NCBI GenBank assembly: GCA_017512985.1 | Contig: JAFWEJ010000017.1 | Coordinates: 1-64,000 of the forward strand | Direction: 5' to 3' | Source: Clostridia bacterium | Lineage (GTDB): Bacteria; Bacillota; Clostridia; Christensenellales; Aristaeellaceae | Length of the DNA: 64,000 bases | In this document: positions 55,472-64,000 of the stretch, in pieces | Layout: every line of letters begins with the position of its first letter | Position numbering within the stretch: position 1 is the stretch's first letter | Notes under the pieces: generated by a model | Database searches by the model: none | Told to the model about the DNA's origin: nothing | The model's input: the letters and a program-made list of their open reading frames with translations, nothing else | Translations under genes and position numbers: made by a program

Positions 55472-56398
55472 ATGAAACGGGGAATTCTGACAGCCTTTTT
55501 TCTGATGGCCTTCCTGGCCGTCTCTGCCTGTGCCTGTGAAGCGGAGGAGTACGTCCCGACCGCAGAATGGGAGCCTCCGGTAATCAATGAAGAAGAGGTA
55601 TCGGCATCCGAACCGTGGCTGCTGGTCCTGAAAACTGCGCAGGAAGAGATCGGATATGTTGAAGGCCCGCATGAGGATGAAACCAAATACGGCGAATATA
55701 TGGGGGACAGACTGACCGCCTGGTGCGCCGAATTCCTGACCTGGTGCGTGAATGAAACGGATGAACGGTATGGAACCAGGCTGATGGACGATGTCTATCC
55801 TTATTACGGCCATCCGAAGAAAGGCGCGCCGTGGTTTATACAGCGGGAGCGTTTTATCTCATCCACAGGCAAACTGCCGACAACAGGGGAGAAAATGTGG
55901 ATGATCGGCGGGGACCGCTATCTGAAAAACAAAGAATATATTCCCCATGCAGGGGACTATATGTGGTTTGCCTGGTATACGCCAAAGAAAGGAACGGACC
56001 ATGTTGCGCTTGTGGAAGGGGTTTCCGTGGAGCCGGACGGTTCGTACCTGGTTCATGTCATCGAAGGCAACAACCCTGACCGGGTGCAGAGAAACACATA
56101 TCCGCTGACCTACAAACTGATTTACGGTTACGGAACGCCGGTGCGCAGGGCGAACCGGGTGATCCGGACATGGAACAGGACGGACGACTGCAAGGCGGTC
56201 ATGCAGTTCCTGTATCAGAACGGATACCTGAAAGAAAAGGATCTCAGCGAACAGTTTACAGACAAAGGGTTTACAGCCCTGAAAAAATTCCAGAAAGAAA
56301 ACGGGCTGAAAATCAGCGGGAAAGTGGATATTGAAACCCGCACACTGATTGAACATGACCCGGATTTCCGGGAAAACCTGGCCAGAAACCAGAGATGA
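55472..56398 (+). CDS. Secreted CHAP amidase with peptidoglycan-binding domain
   Basis: The 308-residue protein has a signal peptide (MKRGILTAFFLMAFLAVSA) and a CHAP-type domain with Cys in LTAWCAEFLTWC (near residue 88) and His in GTDHVALVEGV (near 175). A PG_binding_1 domain follows at 225-295 (CKAVMQFLYQNGYL, KGFTALKKFQKENGL). It should cut peptide cross-links in the cell wall. It probably shares a transcript with the serine hydrolase. Confidence 0.85.
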   Translation: MKRGILTAFFLMAFLAVSACACEAEEYVPTAEWEPPVINEEEVSASEPWLLVLKTAQEEIGYVEGPHEDETKYGEYMGDRLTAWCAEFLTWCVNETDERYGTRLMDDVYPYYGHPKKGAPWFIQRERFISSTGKLPTTGEKMWMIGGDRYLKNKEYIPHAGDYMWFAWYTPKKGTDHVALVEGVSVEPDGSYLVHVIEGNNPDRVQRNTYPLTYKLIYGYGTPVRRANRVIRTWNRTDDCKAVMQFLYQNGYLKEKDLSEQFTDKGFTALKKFQKENGLKISGKVDIETRTLIEHDPDFRENLARNQR

Positions 56399-56408
56399 CA
56401 AAAAGCAC

Positions 56409-56437
56409 TTGCATAACTGACTGTGCTATGTTATAAT
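56409..56437 (+). promoter_or_regulatory. Promoter of the truncated tRNA-Val
   Basis: TTGCAT at 56409-56414 and TATAAT at 56432-56437 have a perfect 17-base spacer, 18 bases before the tRNA 5' end. Confidence 0.75.
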
Positions 56438-56455
56438 CCCTTTCGCTGACCGCAT

Positions 56456-56494
56456 GGGATTATAGCTCAGTTGGTTAGAGCACCACGTTGACAT
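56456..56494 (+). pseudogene. tRNA-Val(GAC), 5' half only
   Basis: GGGATTATAGCTCAGTTGGT starts a standard tRNA with D-arm and the CCACG anticodon 5' stem, and the loop TTGACAT with anticodon GAC (56490-56492). The expected 3' stem CGTGG, T-arm and acceptor strand are missing; unrelated sequence begins at 56495. The promoter is intact. An insertion at the anticodon loop explains this. Confidence 0.85.
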
Positions 56495-56538
56495 TGGTTG
56501 GTTAGACAAAAATATGCACTGACTCTGATATGTGTTCA

Positions 56539-56561
56539 CACGACCGAAAGGTCGTGTTTTT
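56539..56561 (+). terminator. Terminator after the tRNA-Val fragment
   Basis: CACGACC and GGTCGTG form a 7-bp stem with a GAAA loop, followed by TTTTT. Confidence 0.85.
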
Positions 56562-56646
56562 CGTATAAAGACCAGGAACAACAATTGTTTATAACGCGAA
56601 TTATCTCAAGAAAATAATGTGTTTTTCTGGAAAGGACTTAGATAGT

Positions 56647-57729
56647 ATGATAGTAGAGCAGATAATAAAAGACGGAGCAGAAACAATAACAGTCTGGGAC
56701 GGAATAGAATGGAAGGATAAAAGCATAGATGAAGAAACAAAAGCTTTTCTTCAGGCATATATAGAAAAGTATCCGAAAGAGAAGGCACCAGAATACGTGG
56801 ACTTATACGGAGAATTGTTTGCAATTCGATACGTTTCACAATTGACAAAAACAGCAAGTCGCATAGATATACGAAAGGTTCTTGATCCTGTAGAAGGGAA
56901 AGATTTTATCTGTTTTGATATCCTGGGCAGAAACGGGAACGCTGAAATAAAAACGATCAAGCCATTTCTTACGCAAAACAACAACCCCCAAAGATCACCT
57001 GATCCGTGTGGATCAATTCCGTTTGAAATATTCCACCGCTGGATACCAGATCGTTATGAGGATATGTATGCAGGTTGGCTTTTATCAGCGTATAACAGCA
57101 CAAAATATAATGAGATCAAGAGAAGCCATAACCGAGATGAACGCGCAGAGATACCGGGCTTATACATTTATGTCCTGGTAGGGTCAAATGGAAAGCCATA
57201 TGCATGTATTGCTTTTGAAGACATTTATGCGTTGCTGACAGGATTGGATGATATCTGTCCAGACTCGCAAAGATGGGGAATACCTGATCCAGAGACACTG
57301 ACACCCGCAACAGATCGGGAGTACTGGGATCAATTTGCTGCGTGGAACCACTATGATAAAAGATCAGGCGGAATGGTTCAGAACTGCTGGTATGCACCGC
57401 TTCAGTCAATAAGTGATCTTGCGACTGTAACAATGATCAATGATGTTGATCCGGAAGAAGAACTCAAAAAGGCAAGCTATAAGTGTTTGCCGGATGTGGC
57501 GAAAAAAAGATATGACTTCTTGCAGCAGATTGCTGATCGTGATGGGCGAAAAAAACACTTTGATCCTGATGGATGGACACGAAAAGAAAATAAATGGATC
57601 GAGGAACTTGAAACCGACGGAGCAAAGGTATCAAAGAGGAACTATATAAGTTTAAGTGCCTCAGAACTGGAAAAGCTGGAAAAAGGCATAAGTGTTACCA
57701 AAAATGGTAAAATAATTGAGAATAGTTGA
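56647..57729 (+). CDS. Unrecognised protein with D...ExK nuclease-like signature
   Basis: The 360-residue protein is unknown to me. Residues about 80-105 read FICFDILGRNGNAEIKTIKP: an Asp, a short loop and Glu-X-Lys, as in PD-(D/E)XK nucleases. The rest is soluble with many aromatic and charged residues (WDQFAAWNHYDKRSGGM) and a Lys/Glu-rich C-terminus. ATG at 56647 is about 11 bases after GGAAAGG; an ATG at 56617 is possible. It lies 122 bases before hsdR, which has its own promoter, in the same island and strand. A defence role beside the type I system is inference. Confidence 0.6.
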   Translation: MIVEQIIKDGAETITVWDGIEWKDKSIDEETKAFLQAYIEKYPKEKAPEYVDLYGELFAIRYVSQLTKTASRIDIRKVLDPVEGKDFICFDILGRNGNAEIKTIKPFLTQNNNPQRSPDPCGSIPFEIFHRWIPDRYEDMYAGWLLSAYNSTKYNEIKRSHNRDERAEIPGLYIYVLVGSNGKPYACIAFEDIYALLTGLDDICPDSQRWGIPDPETLTPATDREYWDQFAAWNHYDKRSGGMVQNCWYAPLQSISDLATVTMINDVDPEEELKKASYKCLPDVAKKRYDFLQQIADRDGRKKHFDPDGWTRKENKWIEELETDGAKVSKRNYISLSASELEKLEKGISVTKNGKIIENS

Positions 57730-57778
57730 GGAAGGTTTTTTCGTAGATTTCAAGATACTTATAGCAGATGCCTTCTGG

Positions 57779-57807
57779 TTGCTGAAAAACGTTGAATTTG
57801 CTATACT
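57779..57807 (+). promoter_or_regulatory. Candidate hsdR promoter
   Basis: TTGCTG at 57779-57784 and TATACT at 57802-57807 are 17 bases apart, 45 bases before the hsdR start. Confidence 0.55.
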
Positions 57808-57851
57808 ATTCGATAAGACAAAAGAAACTTATCATATGCAGGGGTGGCAGG

Positions 57852-60800
57852 ATGGCTTCCAACTTCGAGTTTCTGAACCGGTACTGGTCGGTTTTGTACC
57901 AGATCGGCAGCGCTGCTGAGGGATATCTGTACTCGGACGCGAATGCCTGTATCTATAAACTCGGTATGCTGGGTGAGCGGATTGTGGAAGAGATCTTCGT
58001 TTACGACCACCTGCCATTCCCGCAATATGATGACTCCCAGTCCGAACGTGTCCGCATCCTGAAAAGAGAAGGGATATTGCCGGAAAACATCGACAATATC
58101 CTGTACGCGCTGCGCAAGGCGCGGAACGACGCGGTACACAACGGGCTGAATGACGTCAGCAGAGCAAAGCAGCTTTTGAAAATGTCCTATAAACTATGCT
58201 GCTGGTTCTATGAGGTTTACGGCGACTGGGGATACATCGCCCCGGAATACGTGGAGCCCCAGGAGCAGGAACCGGTGGATTGGGCATCCGTTCTGGCGGA
58301 CAGTGAAGCCGCATTGGCAGACAGCCAGGCTGCACTGGCTCAGAAACAGAGTAAGATCCTGGATCAGAAAGCAGCTCTGGAACAGAAGGAACAGCTGATC
58401 GCCGAGCTGATGCAGCAGCTTGAAGCCGTCCAGACAGCAGCGTCTGACGCGACTAAGGAAGAACGGCAGCAGCATTCTGAACAGGCTTCCATCAAGGCAG
58501 AAATGACCGAGGCGGAAACCCGTATGCTGATCGACGAACAGCTGCGGGACGCCGGATGGGAAGCAGACACAGAAAACCTGAGATACAGTAAGGGGACCCG
58601 CCCTGTAAAAGGACGCAATATAGCGATCGCTGAATGGCTGGTCAATTCCGACGGAAGCTCCAATGACCGGGCGGACTATGCGCTGTTTATTGGTCTGCAA
58701 CTGGTTGGTATCGTGGAAGCAAAGCGGGCGCATAAAGATATTTCCGCTATTCTGGATAACCAGTGCCGCCAGTATGCGACACATATCCGGGAAGAGGATC
58801 AGAAATATATTTTGGGAACATGGAACGGTTATCAGGTTCCGTTCCTTTTTGCTGCAAACGGGCGGAAATACCTGAAGCAGGTCGAAACCATGAGCGGGAT
58901 CTGGTTCCGGGACGCACGCAAGCCAAGCAATGTTGGAAAGGCACTGCAGGGATGGTATTCACCTGAAGGTCTGCTGAACATGCTGAATAAGAGTACCGAT
59001 GAAGCTGATCAGAAGCTTGAAAACCTGCCGTATGACCTGTTGAGAGATCCGGATGGGCTTGGACTCCGGGACTATCAGATCAATGCAATTAAGGCGGCGG
59101 AACAGGCTATTATCGGCGGAAAAGACAGAGTCCTGATCTCCATGGCGACAGGTACCGGAAAAACCAGGACCATTCTGGGTTTCATTTACCGTATGCTGGT
59201 GACAGGACGTTTCCATCGCATTCTGTTCCTCGTTGACCGGAACGCATTGGGAACACAGACACAGGATGTGTTCAAGGAAGCGAAGATCGCGGAACTGATG
59301 ACCCTGGATAACCTGTACAACATCAAGGAACTGGGCGAAGGATCGTTCGACAAAGAGACCCGTGTTCAGATCGCCACAGTACAGAGCCTTGTCCGGCGTA
59401 TCCTGAATGAGGACGAAACCGGCAGAAAGCTGACAGTTTCAGACTATGACCTGATTATCATTGATGAAGCCCATCGGGGATATACGCTTGATCGGGACAT
59501 GAGTGAAGCGGAGATGCTTTACCGGGACCAGACGGACTATATCAGCAAATACCGGATGGTGATCGACTGGTTTGACGCGGTCAAGGTGGCGATGACAGCT
59601 ACACCTGCACTGCATACGTCCCAGATCTTCGGAAAACCAGTATTCACATACAGTTACCGCGAAGCTGTGATCGACGGATATCTGGTGGATCACGACGCAC
59701 CGCACAACATCATGACAAAACTGCGGCAGGAAGGCATCCAGTACAAACGTGGTGAGCAGATGGTCATGGTTGATCCCGTGACCGGGGAACTGCTGAACGG
59801 CGATGAACTGGAAGACGATCTGAAGTTTGACGTGGAAACATTTAACCGGAAAGTGATCACGGAGAACTTCAACCGGACGGTATTTACCGAGATCTGTAAG
59901 GACCTTGATCCCTTCGGAGAGGGGAAGACCCTGATCTTTGCTGTGGATGACCAGCATGCCGACCTGATCGTCCAGATTATCCGGGAGATCTATCAGCCGG
60001 ACGGCGTGCCGGCGGAAGCGATCCGTAAGATCACGGGATCGATCGGTGACAGGGAAACGGTACAGAAAGCCATTCGGGAATTCAAAAATGAAAGGTATCC
60101 GAACATCGCCGTGACGGTAGACCTGCTGACCACCGGTATTGACGTGCCGGAGATCACGACCCTGGTCTTTATGCGGCGCATCCGCTCCCGTATTCTGTTT
60201 GAGCAGATGCTGGGACGAGCAACCCGGCTGTGCAAGCGGATCAACAAGACCCATTTTGAGATCTATGATCCCGTCGGCGTATATGAGGCTTTAACCGACG
60301 TGACCAACATGAAAGTGGTCAGTCCGTCTGCGACCTTTGCGGAACTGCTGGAAGAGCTGAGTGTTGTGACCGGCGAAGAAGAAACAGCAAACACCATTGC
60401 GAAAATTATCGCGAAGCTGCGCCGGAAGAGCCGCAGGATCAGCGAAGCAGCACAGGAGATGTTTGTCTATCTGGTCGGGACGGATCTGAAGGGATATGCG
60501 GACCTGCTGCACACAACCGATACAGAAGCGGCAAAGGCATCTCTGCAGGACGAAAAACATACTGAAGCACTGATCCGACTGGACAATGATGTGATCCATA
60601 CCCCCAGTGGGAAAATTGTGGATATGCACGAGGACGAGCTGATCAGCCATACCCGTGGTTACGGAAAAGGACAGAAACCGGAGGACTATATCGAGTCCTT
60701 CAGGCAGTTTATCCTGACCCACATGAATGAGATCGAAGCCCTGAATATCGTTTGCACGAAGCCGTCCAACCTGACCCGTGAGGGACTGAGAAGCCTGAAA

Positions 60801-61193
60801 ATGGAACTGGACCGCCAACACTTCGACGAGCGGCAGCTCAGAACCGCATGGAAGGATATGACGAACCAGGATATCGCAGCGGATATCATCGCATTCATCC
60901 GGCAGCAGGCGATCGGCTCTGCCCTGATCAGCCATGAGGAACGTATAAAGCATGCCTTTGCCCGGCTGAAACAGGCACATGAGTTTACTGCGATCCAGCG
61001 AAGCTGGCTTGACAGGATCGAAAAGACGATGCTTCAGGAAACCGTACTGGACGAGTCGCTGCTAAACGACGGGGCGTTCCGACGGGACGGCGGGTTCACC
61101 GTCATTGACAAGCGTTTCGGCGGAGGGCTGAAGGATCTGATCGACGAACTGAACGGATATATTTACGATGACGGAGGAACTGCAGCCTTATGA
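57852..61193 (+). CDS. hsdR: Type I restriction enzyme, R subunit
   Basis: The 1113-residue protein has an N-terminal DUF4145-like helical domain (residues 1-130) and a Gln/Ala-rich coiled coil (about 150-210). The nuclease domain has DYALFIGLQLVGIVEAKRAH (D...EXK, near 275-294). An SF2 motor follows with MATGTGKTR near 430, IIIDEAHRGY near 535, MTATPALHT, and GRATRLCKR near 790. It moves DNA and cuts unmodified sites together with HsdM and HsdS. ATG at 57852 is chosen by fit to the family. It overlaps hsdM by 4 bases. Confidence 0.92.
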   Translation: MASNFEFLNRYWSVLYQIGSAAEGYLYSDANACIYKLGMLGERIVEEIFVYDHLPFPQYDDSQSERVRILKREGILPENIDNILYALRKARNDAVHNGLNDVSRAKQLLKMSYKLCCWFYEVYGDWGYIAPEYVEPQEQEPVDWASVLADSEAALADSQAALAQKQSKILDQKAALEQKEQLIAELMQQLEAVQTAASDATKEERQQHSEQASIKAEMTEAETRMLIDEQLRDAGWEADTENLRYSKGTRPVKGRNIAIAEWLVNSDGSSNDRADYALFIGLQLVGIVEAKRAHKDISAILDNQCRQYATHIREEDQKYILGTWNGYQVPFLFAANGRKYLKQVETMSGIWFRDARKPSNVGKALQGWYSPEGLLNMLNKSTDEADQKLENLPYDLLRDPDGLGLRDYQINAIKAAEQAIIGGKDRVLISMATGTGKTRTILGFIYRMLVTGRFHRILFLVDRNALGTQTQDVFKEAKIAELMTLDNLYNIKELGEGSFDKETRVQIATVQSLVRRILNEDETGRKLTVSDYDLIIIDEAHRGYTLDRDMSEAEMLYRDQTDYISKYRMVIDWFDAVKVAMTATPALHTSQIFGKPVFTYSYREAVIDGYLVDHDAPHNIMTKLRQEGIQYKRGEQMVMVDPVTGELLNGDELEDDLKFDVETFNRKVITENFNRTVFTEICKDLDPFGEGKTLIFAVDDQHADLIVQIIREIYQPDGVPAEAIRKITGSIGDRETVQKAIREFKNERYPNIAVTVDLLTTGIDVPEITTLVFMRRIRSRILFEQMLGRATRLCKRINKTHFEIYDPVGVYEALTDVTNMKVVSPSATFAELLEELSVVTGEEETANTIAKIIAKLRRKSRRISEAAQEMFVYLVGTDLKGYADLLHTTDTEAAKASLQDEKHTEALIRLDNDVIHTPSGKIVDMHEDELISHTRGYGKGQKPEDYIESFRQFILTHMNEIEALNIVCTKPSNLTREGLRSLKMELDRQHFDERQLRTAWKDMTNQDIAADIIAFIRQQAIGSALISHEERIKHAFARLKQAHEFTAIQRSWLDRIEKTMLQETVLDESLLNDGAFRRDGGFTVIDKRFGGGLKDLIDELNGYIYDDGGTAAL

Positions 61194-62611
61194 ATAACCA
61201 GGAGATTGTAGCAAAGCTCTGGAACCTGTGCAATGTTCTGCGAGATGACGGGATCACCTATCATGAATATGTCACGGAGCTGACCTATATCCTGTTCCTG
61301 AAAATGTGCAAGGAGACCAATTCCGAAAAAGGTCTTCCTGAACAGTACCGCTGGGATAGCCTGCTTTCCCGCAGTGGTCTGGAACTGAAGAACCATTACA
61401 AGAAACTGCTGGACGAGCTGGGTGAAAACTGCACGGGACGCATCCGGGAGATCTATCAGGGAGCACAGACGAAGATCGATGAGCCGAAGAACCTGGAGAA
61501 GATCATTCTGACCATTGACCAGTTTGACTGGTATACCGCAAAAGAGGAAGGTCTCGGCAACCTGTACGAAGGGTTGCTGGAAAAGAACGCGAACGAGAAA
61601 AAAAGCGGTGCTGGTCAATATTTTACTCCCCGTGTACTGATCAATGTGATGACGCGGCTGATCGCACCGCAGCCCGGAGAACTGTGCAATGATCCGGCAT
61701 GCGGTACATTCGGCTTCATGATTGCTGCCAGCGAGTATGTGAAGCAGCATACGGACGATCTTTACGCACTGGATGCCAAACAGCAGGAATTCCAGATCAA
61801 ACAGGCGTTCACGGGCTGCGAACTGGTACATGATACCCATCGTCTGGCTTTGATGAACGCTATGCTCCATGGACTGGAAAGCCCGATCTATCTGGGAGAT
61901 ACACTGTCATCCTTCGGTCAGAACATGAAGGGTTATGACGTTGTCCTGACCAACCCGCCCTTCGGAACAAAGAAAGGTGGAGAACGTGCGACCCGGGACG
62001 ACCTGACCTACGCCACCAGCAACAAGCAACTGAACTTCCTGCAGCATATTTACCGCAGCTTGAAAGCAGACGGAAAAGCCAGGGCAGCTGTGGTGCTTCC
62101 TGACAACGTGCTTTTTGCGGACGGTGACGGTGAAAAGATCCGTGTGGATCTGATGGACAAGTGCAACCTGCACACGATCCTGCGTCTGCCAACAGGTATC
62201 TTCTATGCCCAAGGCGTGAAAACAAATGTACTGTTTTTCACTCGTGGAACAGAAGACAAAGGAAACACCAAAGGCGTATGGATCTATGACCTTCGGACGA
62301 ATATGCCATCCTTCGGCAAGACAAACCCGCTGAAGGAAGAACACTTCGCTGAATTTGAGAAAGCATACACGGCGGAGGATCGTACCGCAGTCAGTGATGA
62401 ACGCTGGCATTACTTCTCCCGGGAAGAGATCCGGGAGAAGCAGAACAGCCTTGACCTGGGACTGATCCGGGATGCCAGCATCGTGGACTATGAAGATCTG
62501 CCTGATCCTATCGAAAGCGGAGAAGAAGCCATTTCCCAGCTGGAAGAAGCCATTGATCTGCTTCAGAGTGTTGTCAATGAACTGAAGGCTTTGAAGCCGG
62601 AGGTGGAATAA
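61190..62611 (+). CDS. hsdM: Type I modification methyltransferase, M subunit
   Basis: The 473-residue protein has an N-terminal helical HsdM domain, AGQYFTPRVLINVMTRL near residue 140, SAM-binding NDPACGTFGF near 167 and NPPFGTKKGGE near 255 (the NPPF adenine-methylation motif). It is an N6-adenine methyltransferase. Its start overlaps hsdR in ATGA and its stop shares a base with hsdS, indicating tight translational coupling. Confidence 0.94.
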   Translation: MNNQEIVAKLWNLCNVLRDDGITYHEYVTELTYILFLKMCKETNSEKGLPEQYRWDSLLSRSGLELKNHYKKLLDELGENCTGRIREIYQGAQTKIDEPKNLEKIILTIDQFDWYTAKEEGLGNLYEGLLEKNANEKKSGAGQYFTPRVLINVMTRLIAPQPGELCNDPACGTFGFMIAASEYVKQHTDDLYALDAKQQEFQIKQAFTGCELVHDTHRLALMNAMLHGLESPIYLGDTLSSFGQNMKGYDVVLTNPPFGTKKGGERATRDDLTYATSNKQLNFLQHIYRSLKADGKARAAVVLPDNVLFADGDGEKIRVDLMDKCNLHTILRLPTGIFYAQGVKTNVLFFTRGTEDKGNTKGVWIYDLRTNMPSFGKTNPLKEEHFAEFEKAYTAEDRTAVSDERWHYFSREEIREKQNSLDLGLIRDASIVDYEDLPDPIESGEEAISQLEEAIDLLQSVVNELKALKPEVE

Positions 62612-63927
62612 TGATAAAAGCGAGAAGTGAGCTGGTACAGATATCAGTGCCAGAAGAAGAGCAACCTTATGAAGTGCCGAAGAACTGGCGATGGTTTACG
62701 GTAGGCAGCATAAATAGTTATCAGTCAAAAAATATAGACCCATCAGAAAACCCGGAAAAAGAATATGAATTATATAGTGTTCCAAGCAGTGAATATGACT
62801 ATCCTGAATTAGTGTTAGGAAGAGAAATAGGTTCGACAAAGGCAGACGTCAAAAAAGGTGATGTATTACTTTGTAAGATCAATCCCCGAATAAACAGGGT
62901 GTGGATAGTAAGTAAGCATACTGACAGGGCACTACTTGCCTCTTCAGAATGGATTATTATTCGAAACGAAAAAATACAATCAGACTATCTTATGTGTTGC
63001 TTTCGTTCCCCATATTTTCGGCAGTATATGCTTTCCAATGTTTCTGGCGTTGGTGGATCATTAATGCGGGCTCAGCCAAAGTTTGTAAGTAAGTATCCGG
63101 TTCCTATTCCACCATTTCCGGAACAACAGCGCATTGTCGATCGTATCGAAAGACTGTTTGACAAGCTGGATGAAGCAAAAGAAAAGGCACAGGCGGTTGT
63201 GGATGGGTTTGAGGATCGGAAAGCAGCTATTCTGCATCAGGCATTTACAGGGGAATTGACGGCGGAGTGGAGGCGAATTAACAATGTCTCCTCAGGAAGC
63301 TGGACATATGAACCACTGGAAAATGTATTTACGATAAAGAGTGGCACGACAATTCCAACAGATGAAGAGAAAGAGTCAGGAATTATCCCATATATCAAAG
63401 TAGCTGACATGAACATACCTGGGAATGAAGTATGTATTGTTACATCCAGCAGGTTCGTTGATAGTTGTCCAATAAGGCAGATAATACCTAAAGGAAGTAC
63501 CATTTTTCCCAAAAGAGGCGGGGCTATCCTGACAAATAAAAAGCGTTATGTTGAAGTATCTAGGATAATAGCGGACTTAAATGTAATGGGTATCATTCCA
63601 AAACAAGAATATATCGATGGATGGTACGGATACTATTGGATGTTATCTATTGACTTACGAGAGATAAATAATGGCTCTAATGTGCCGCAGATCAACAATA
63701 AGGATATGGTTAAACTTCTTGTTCCAACACCATCCATAAATGAGCAAAAGAAGATAGTATCTGTTTTGAAACAGTGGTTCTTGAAGGAAACACAAGCAAA
63801 AGAAGCAGCCGAACAAGTTACCTCCCAGATCGACACCATGAAAAAAGCCATCCTTGCCCGTGCCTTCCGCGGCGAATTGGGAACCAACGATCCCACAGAG
63901 CCACCAGCAGATATCGGGATCTCGTAA
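62611..63927 (+). CDS. hsdS: Type I specificity subunit
   Basis: The 438-residue protein has two target-recognition domains (about 25-175 and 235-390), each followed by a long helix (IVDRIERLFDKLDEAKEKAQ and KKIVSVLKQWFLKETQAKE). The two TRDs set the two halves of the recognition site. The first helix is preceded by PIPPFPEQQ, the usual TRD end. There is no inverted hsdS partner in the window, though phase-variable copies could lie further on. GC is lower in the TRDs than in the helices, as is usual for swapped domains. Confidence 0.92.
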   Translation: MIKARSELVQISVPEEEQPYEVPKNWRWFTVGSINSYQSKNIDPSENPEKEYELYSVPSSEYDYPELVLGREIGSTKADVKKGDVLLCKINPRINRVWIVSKHTDRALLASSEWIIIRNEKIQSDYLMCCFRSPYFRQYMLSNVSGVGGSLMRAQPKFVSKYPVPIPPFPEQQRIVDRIERLFDKLDEAKEKAQAVVDGFEDRKAAILHQAFTGELTAEWRRINNVSSGSWTYEPLENVFTIKSGTTIPTDEEKESGIIPYIKVADMNIPGNEVCIVTSSRFVDSCPIRQIIPKGSTIFPKRGGAILTNKKRYVEVSRIIADLNVMGIIPKQEYIDGWYGYYWMLSIDLREINNGSNVPQINNKDMVKLLVPTPSINEQKKIVSVLKQWFLKETQAKEAAEQVTSQIDTMKKAILARAFRGELGTNDPTEPPADIGIS

Positions 63928-63942
63928 CGAAGAGGAAGCCAT

Positions 63943-64000
63943 ATGCCAAGAAAGAAAGATAAAAACGCCGTCATATCTATGACAGAGTTTATTGCCCGGA
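63943..64000 (+). CDS. Start of a further gene, cut by the window end
   Basis: ATG at 63943 has GAGGAAG upstream and follows hsdS by 15 bases. Only MPRKKDKNAVISMTEFIAR is visible. It is probably in the same operon; no function can be given. Confidence 0.5.
   Translation, partial: MPRKKDKNAVISMTEFIAR

Larger units (their letters stand above)
56495..64000. mobile_element. Left part of an island inserted in tRNA-Val
   Basis: From the broken tRNA onward come an unknown nuclease-like gene and a complete type I restriction-modification set, then a further gene leaving the window. No integrase is seen here, so it should lie near the far end, along with the missing tRNA half. Confidence 0.55.

Overview
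The window looks like the chromosome of an anaerobic gut or rumen Firmicute of the class Clostridia. Supporting signs are strong AGGAGG ribosome sites, about 50% GC in the backbone, butyrate kinase, an FprA-type flavo-diiron protein, a cytoplasmic GH36 alpha-galactosidase, TnpV-type transposon genes and a clostridial-style arginine operon. Genus cannot be fixed from sequence alone. TAG is a normal stop here (for example at carA), so in-frame TAGs in other genes are read as mutations.

Region 1 (1-15.4 kb) is accessory DNA. It starts with a plasmid-like module on the minus strand: a CHC2 zinc-finger primase fragment, a MobV-type relaxase and a ParM/ParR partition pair, with repeat-rich non-coding DNA around them. 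A decayed family of secreted paralogues follows, then a secreted Ig-like protein and a divergent STAND (NB-ARC-like) NTPase with C-terminal repeats. A type III toxin-antitoxin locus (48-nt RNA repeats plus a ToxN/AbiQ endoribonuclease) sits between two direct copies of a tnpV 3' end.

Region 2 (15.36-27.6 kb) is a stack of insertions at the 3' end of tRNA-Arg(ACG). Two identical 45-bp tRNA 3' ends lie 10.6 kb apart. They bracket an integrase stub, an XRE regulator, a frameshifted MmeI-like restriction-modification gene, a helix-turn-helix plus HipA-like kinase pair, and metabolic cargo (methyltransferase, a broken DUF1349 gene, SGNH hydrolase, GNAT, AzlCD exporter). A 17-bp partial copy of the same tRNA end flanks a low-GC broken acyltransferase.

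Region 3 (27.6-56.4 kb) is backbone. It holds a membrane-anchored leucine-rich-repeat protein, flavodoxin, butyrate kinase, alpha-galactosidase, a flippase-like membrane protein, GT2 glycosyltransferase, MFS transporter, LUD protein, Na+/H+-type antiporter and FprA. The operon argG-argC-GNAT-argJ-argB-argD-carA-carB runs on the minus strand behind a consensus promoter overlapped by an ArgR-like box. Two secreted enzymes follow (a serine hydrolase and a CHAP/peptidoglycan-binding protein). Intergenic gaps carry AT-rich iterated arrays and several hairpin families with compensatory changes.

Region 4 (56.45-64 kb) begins with a tRNA-Val(GAC) cut at its anticodon loop. It continues into a type I restriction-modification locus (hsdR-hsdM-hsdS), preceded by an unrecognised protein with a nuclease-like D...ExK signature; the locus runs off the window. 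Overall, at least three separately acquired segments carry anti-phage or addiction genes.
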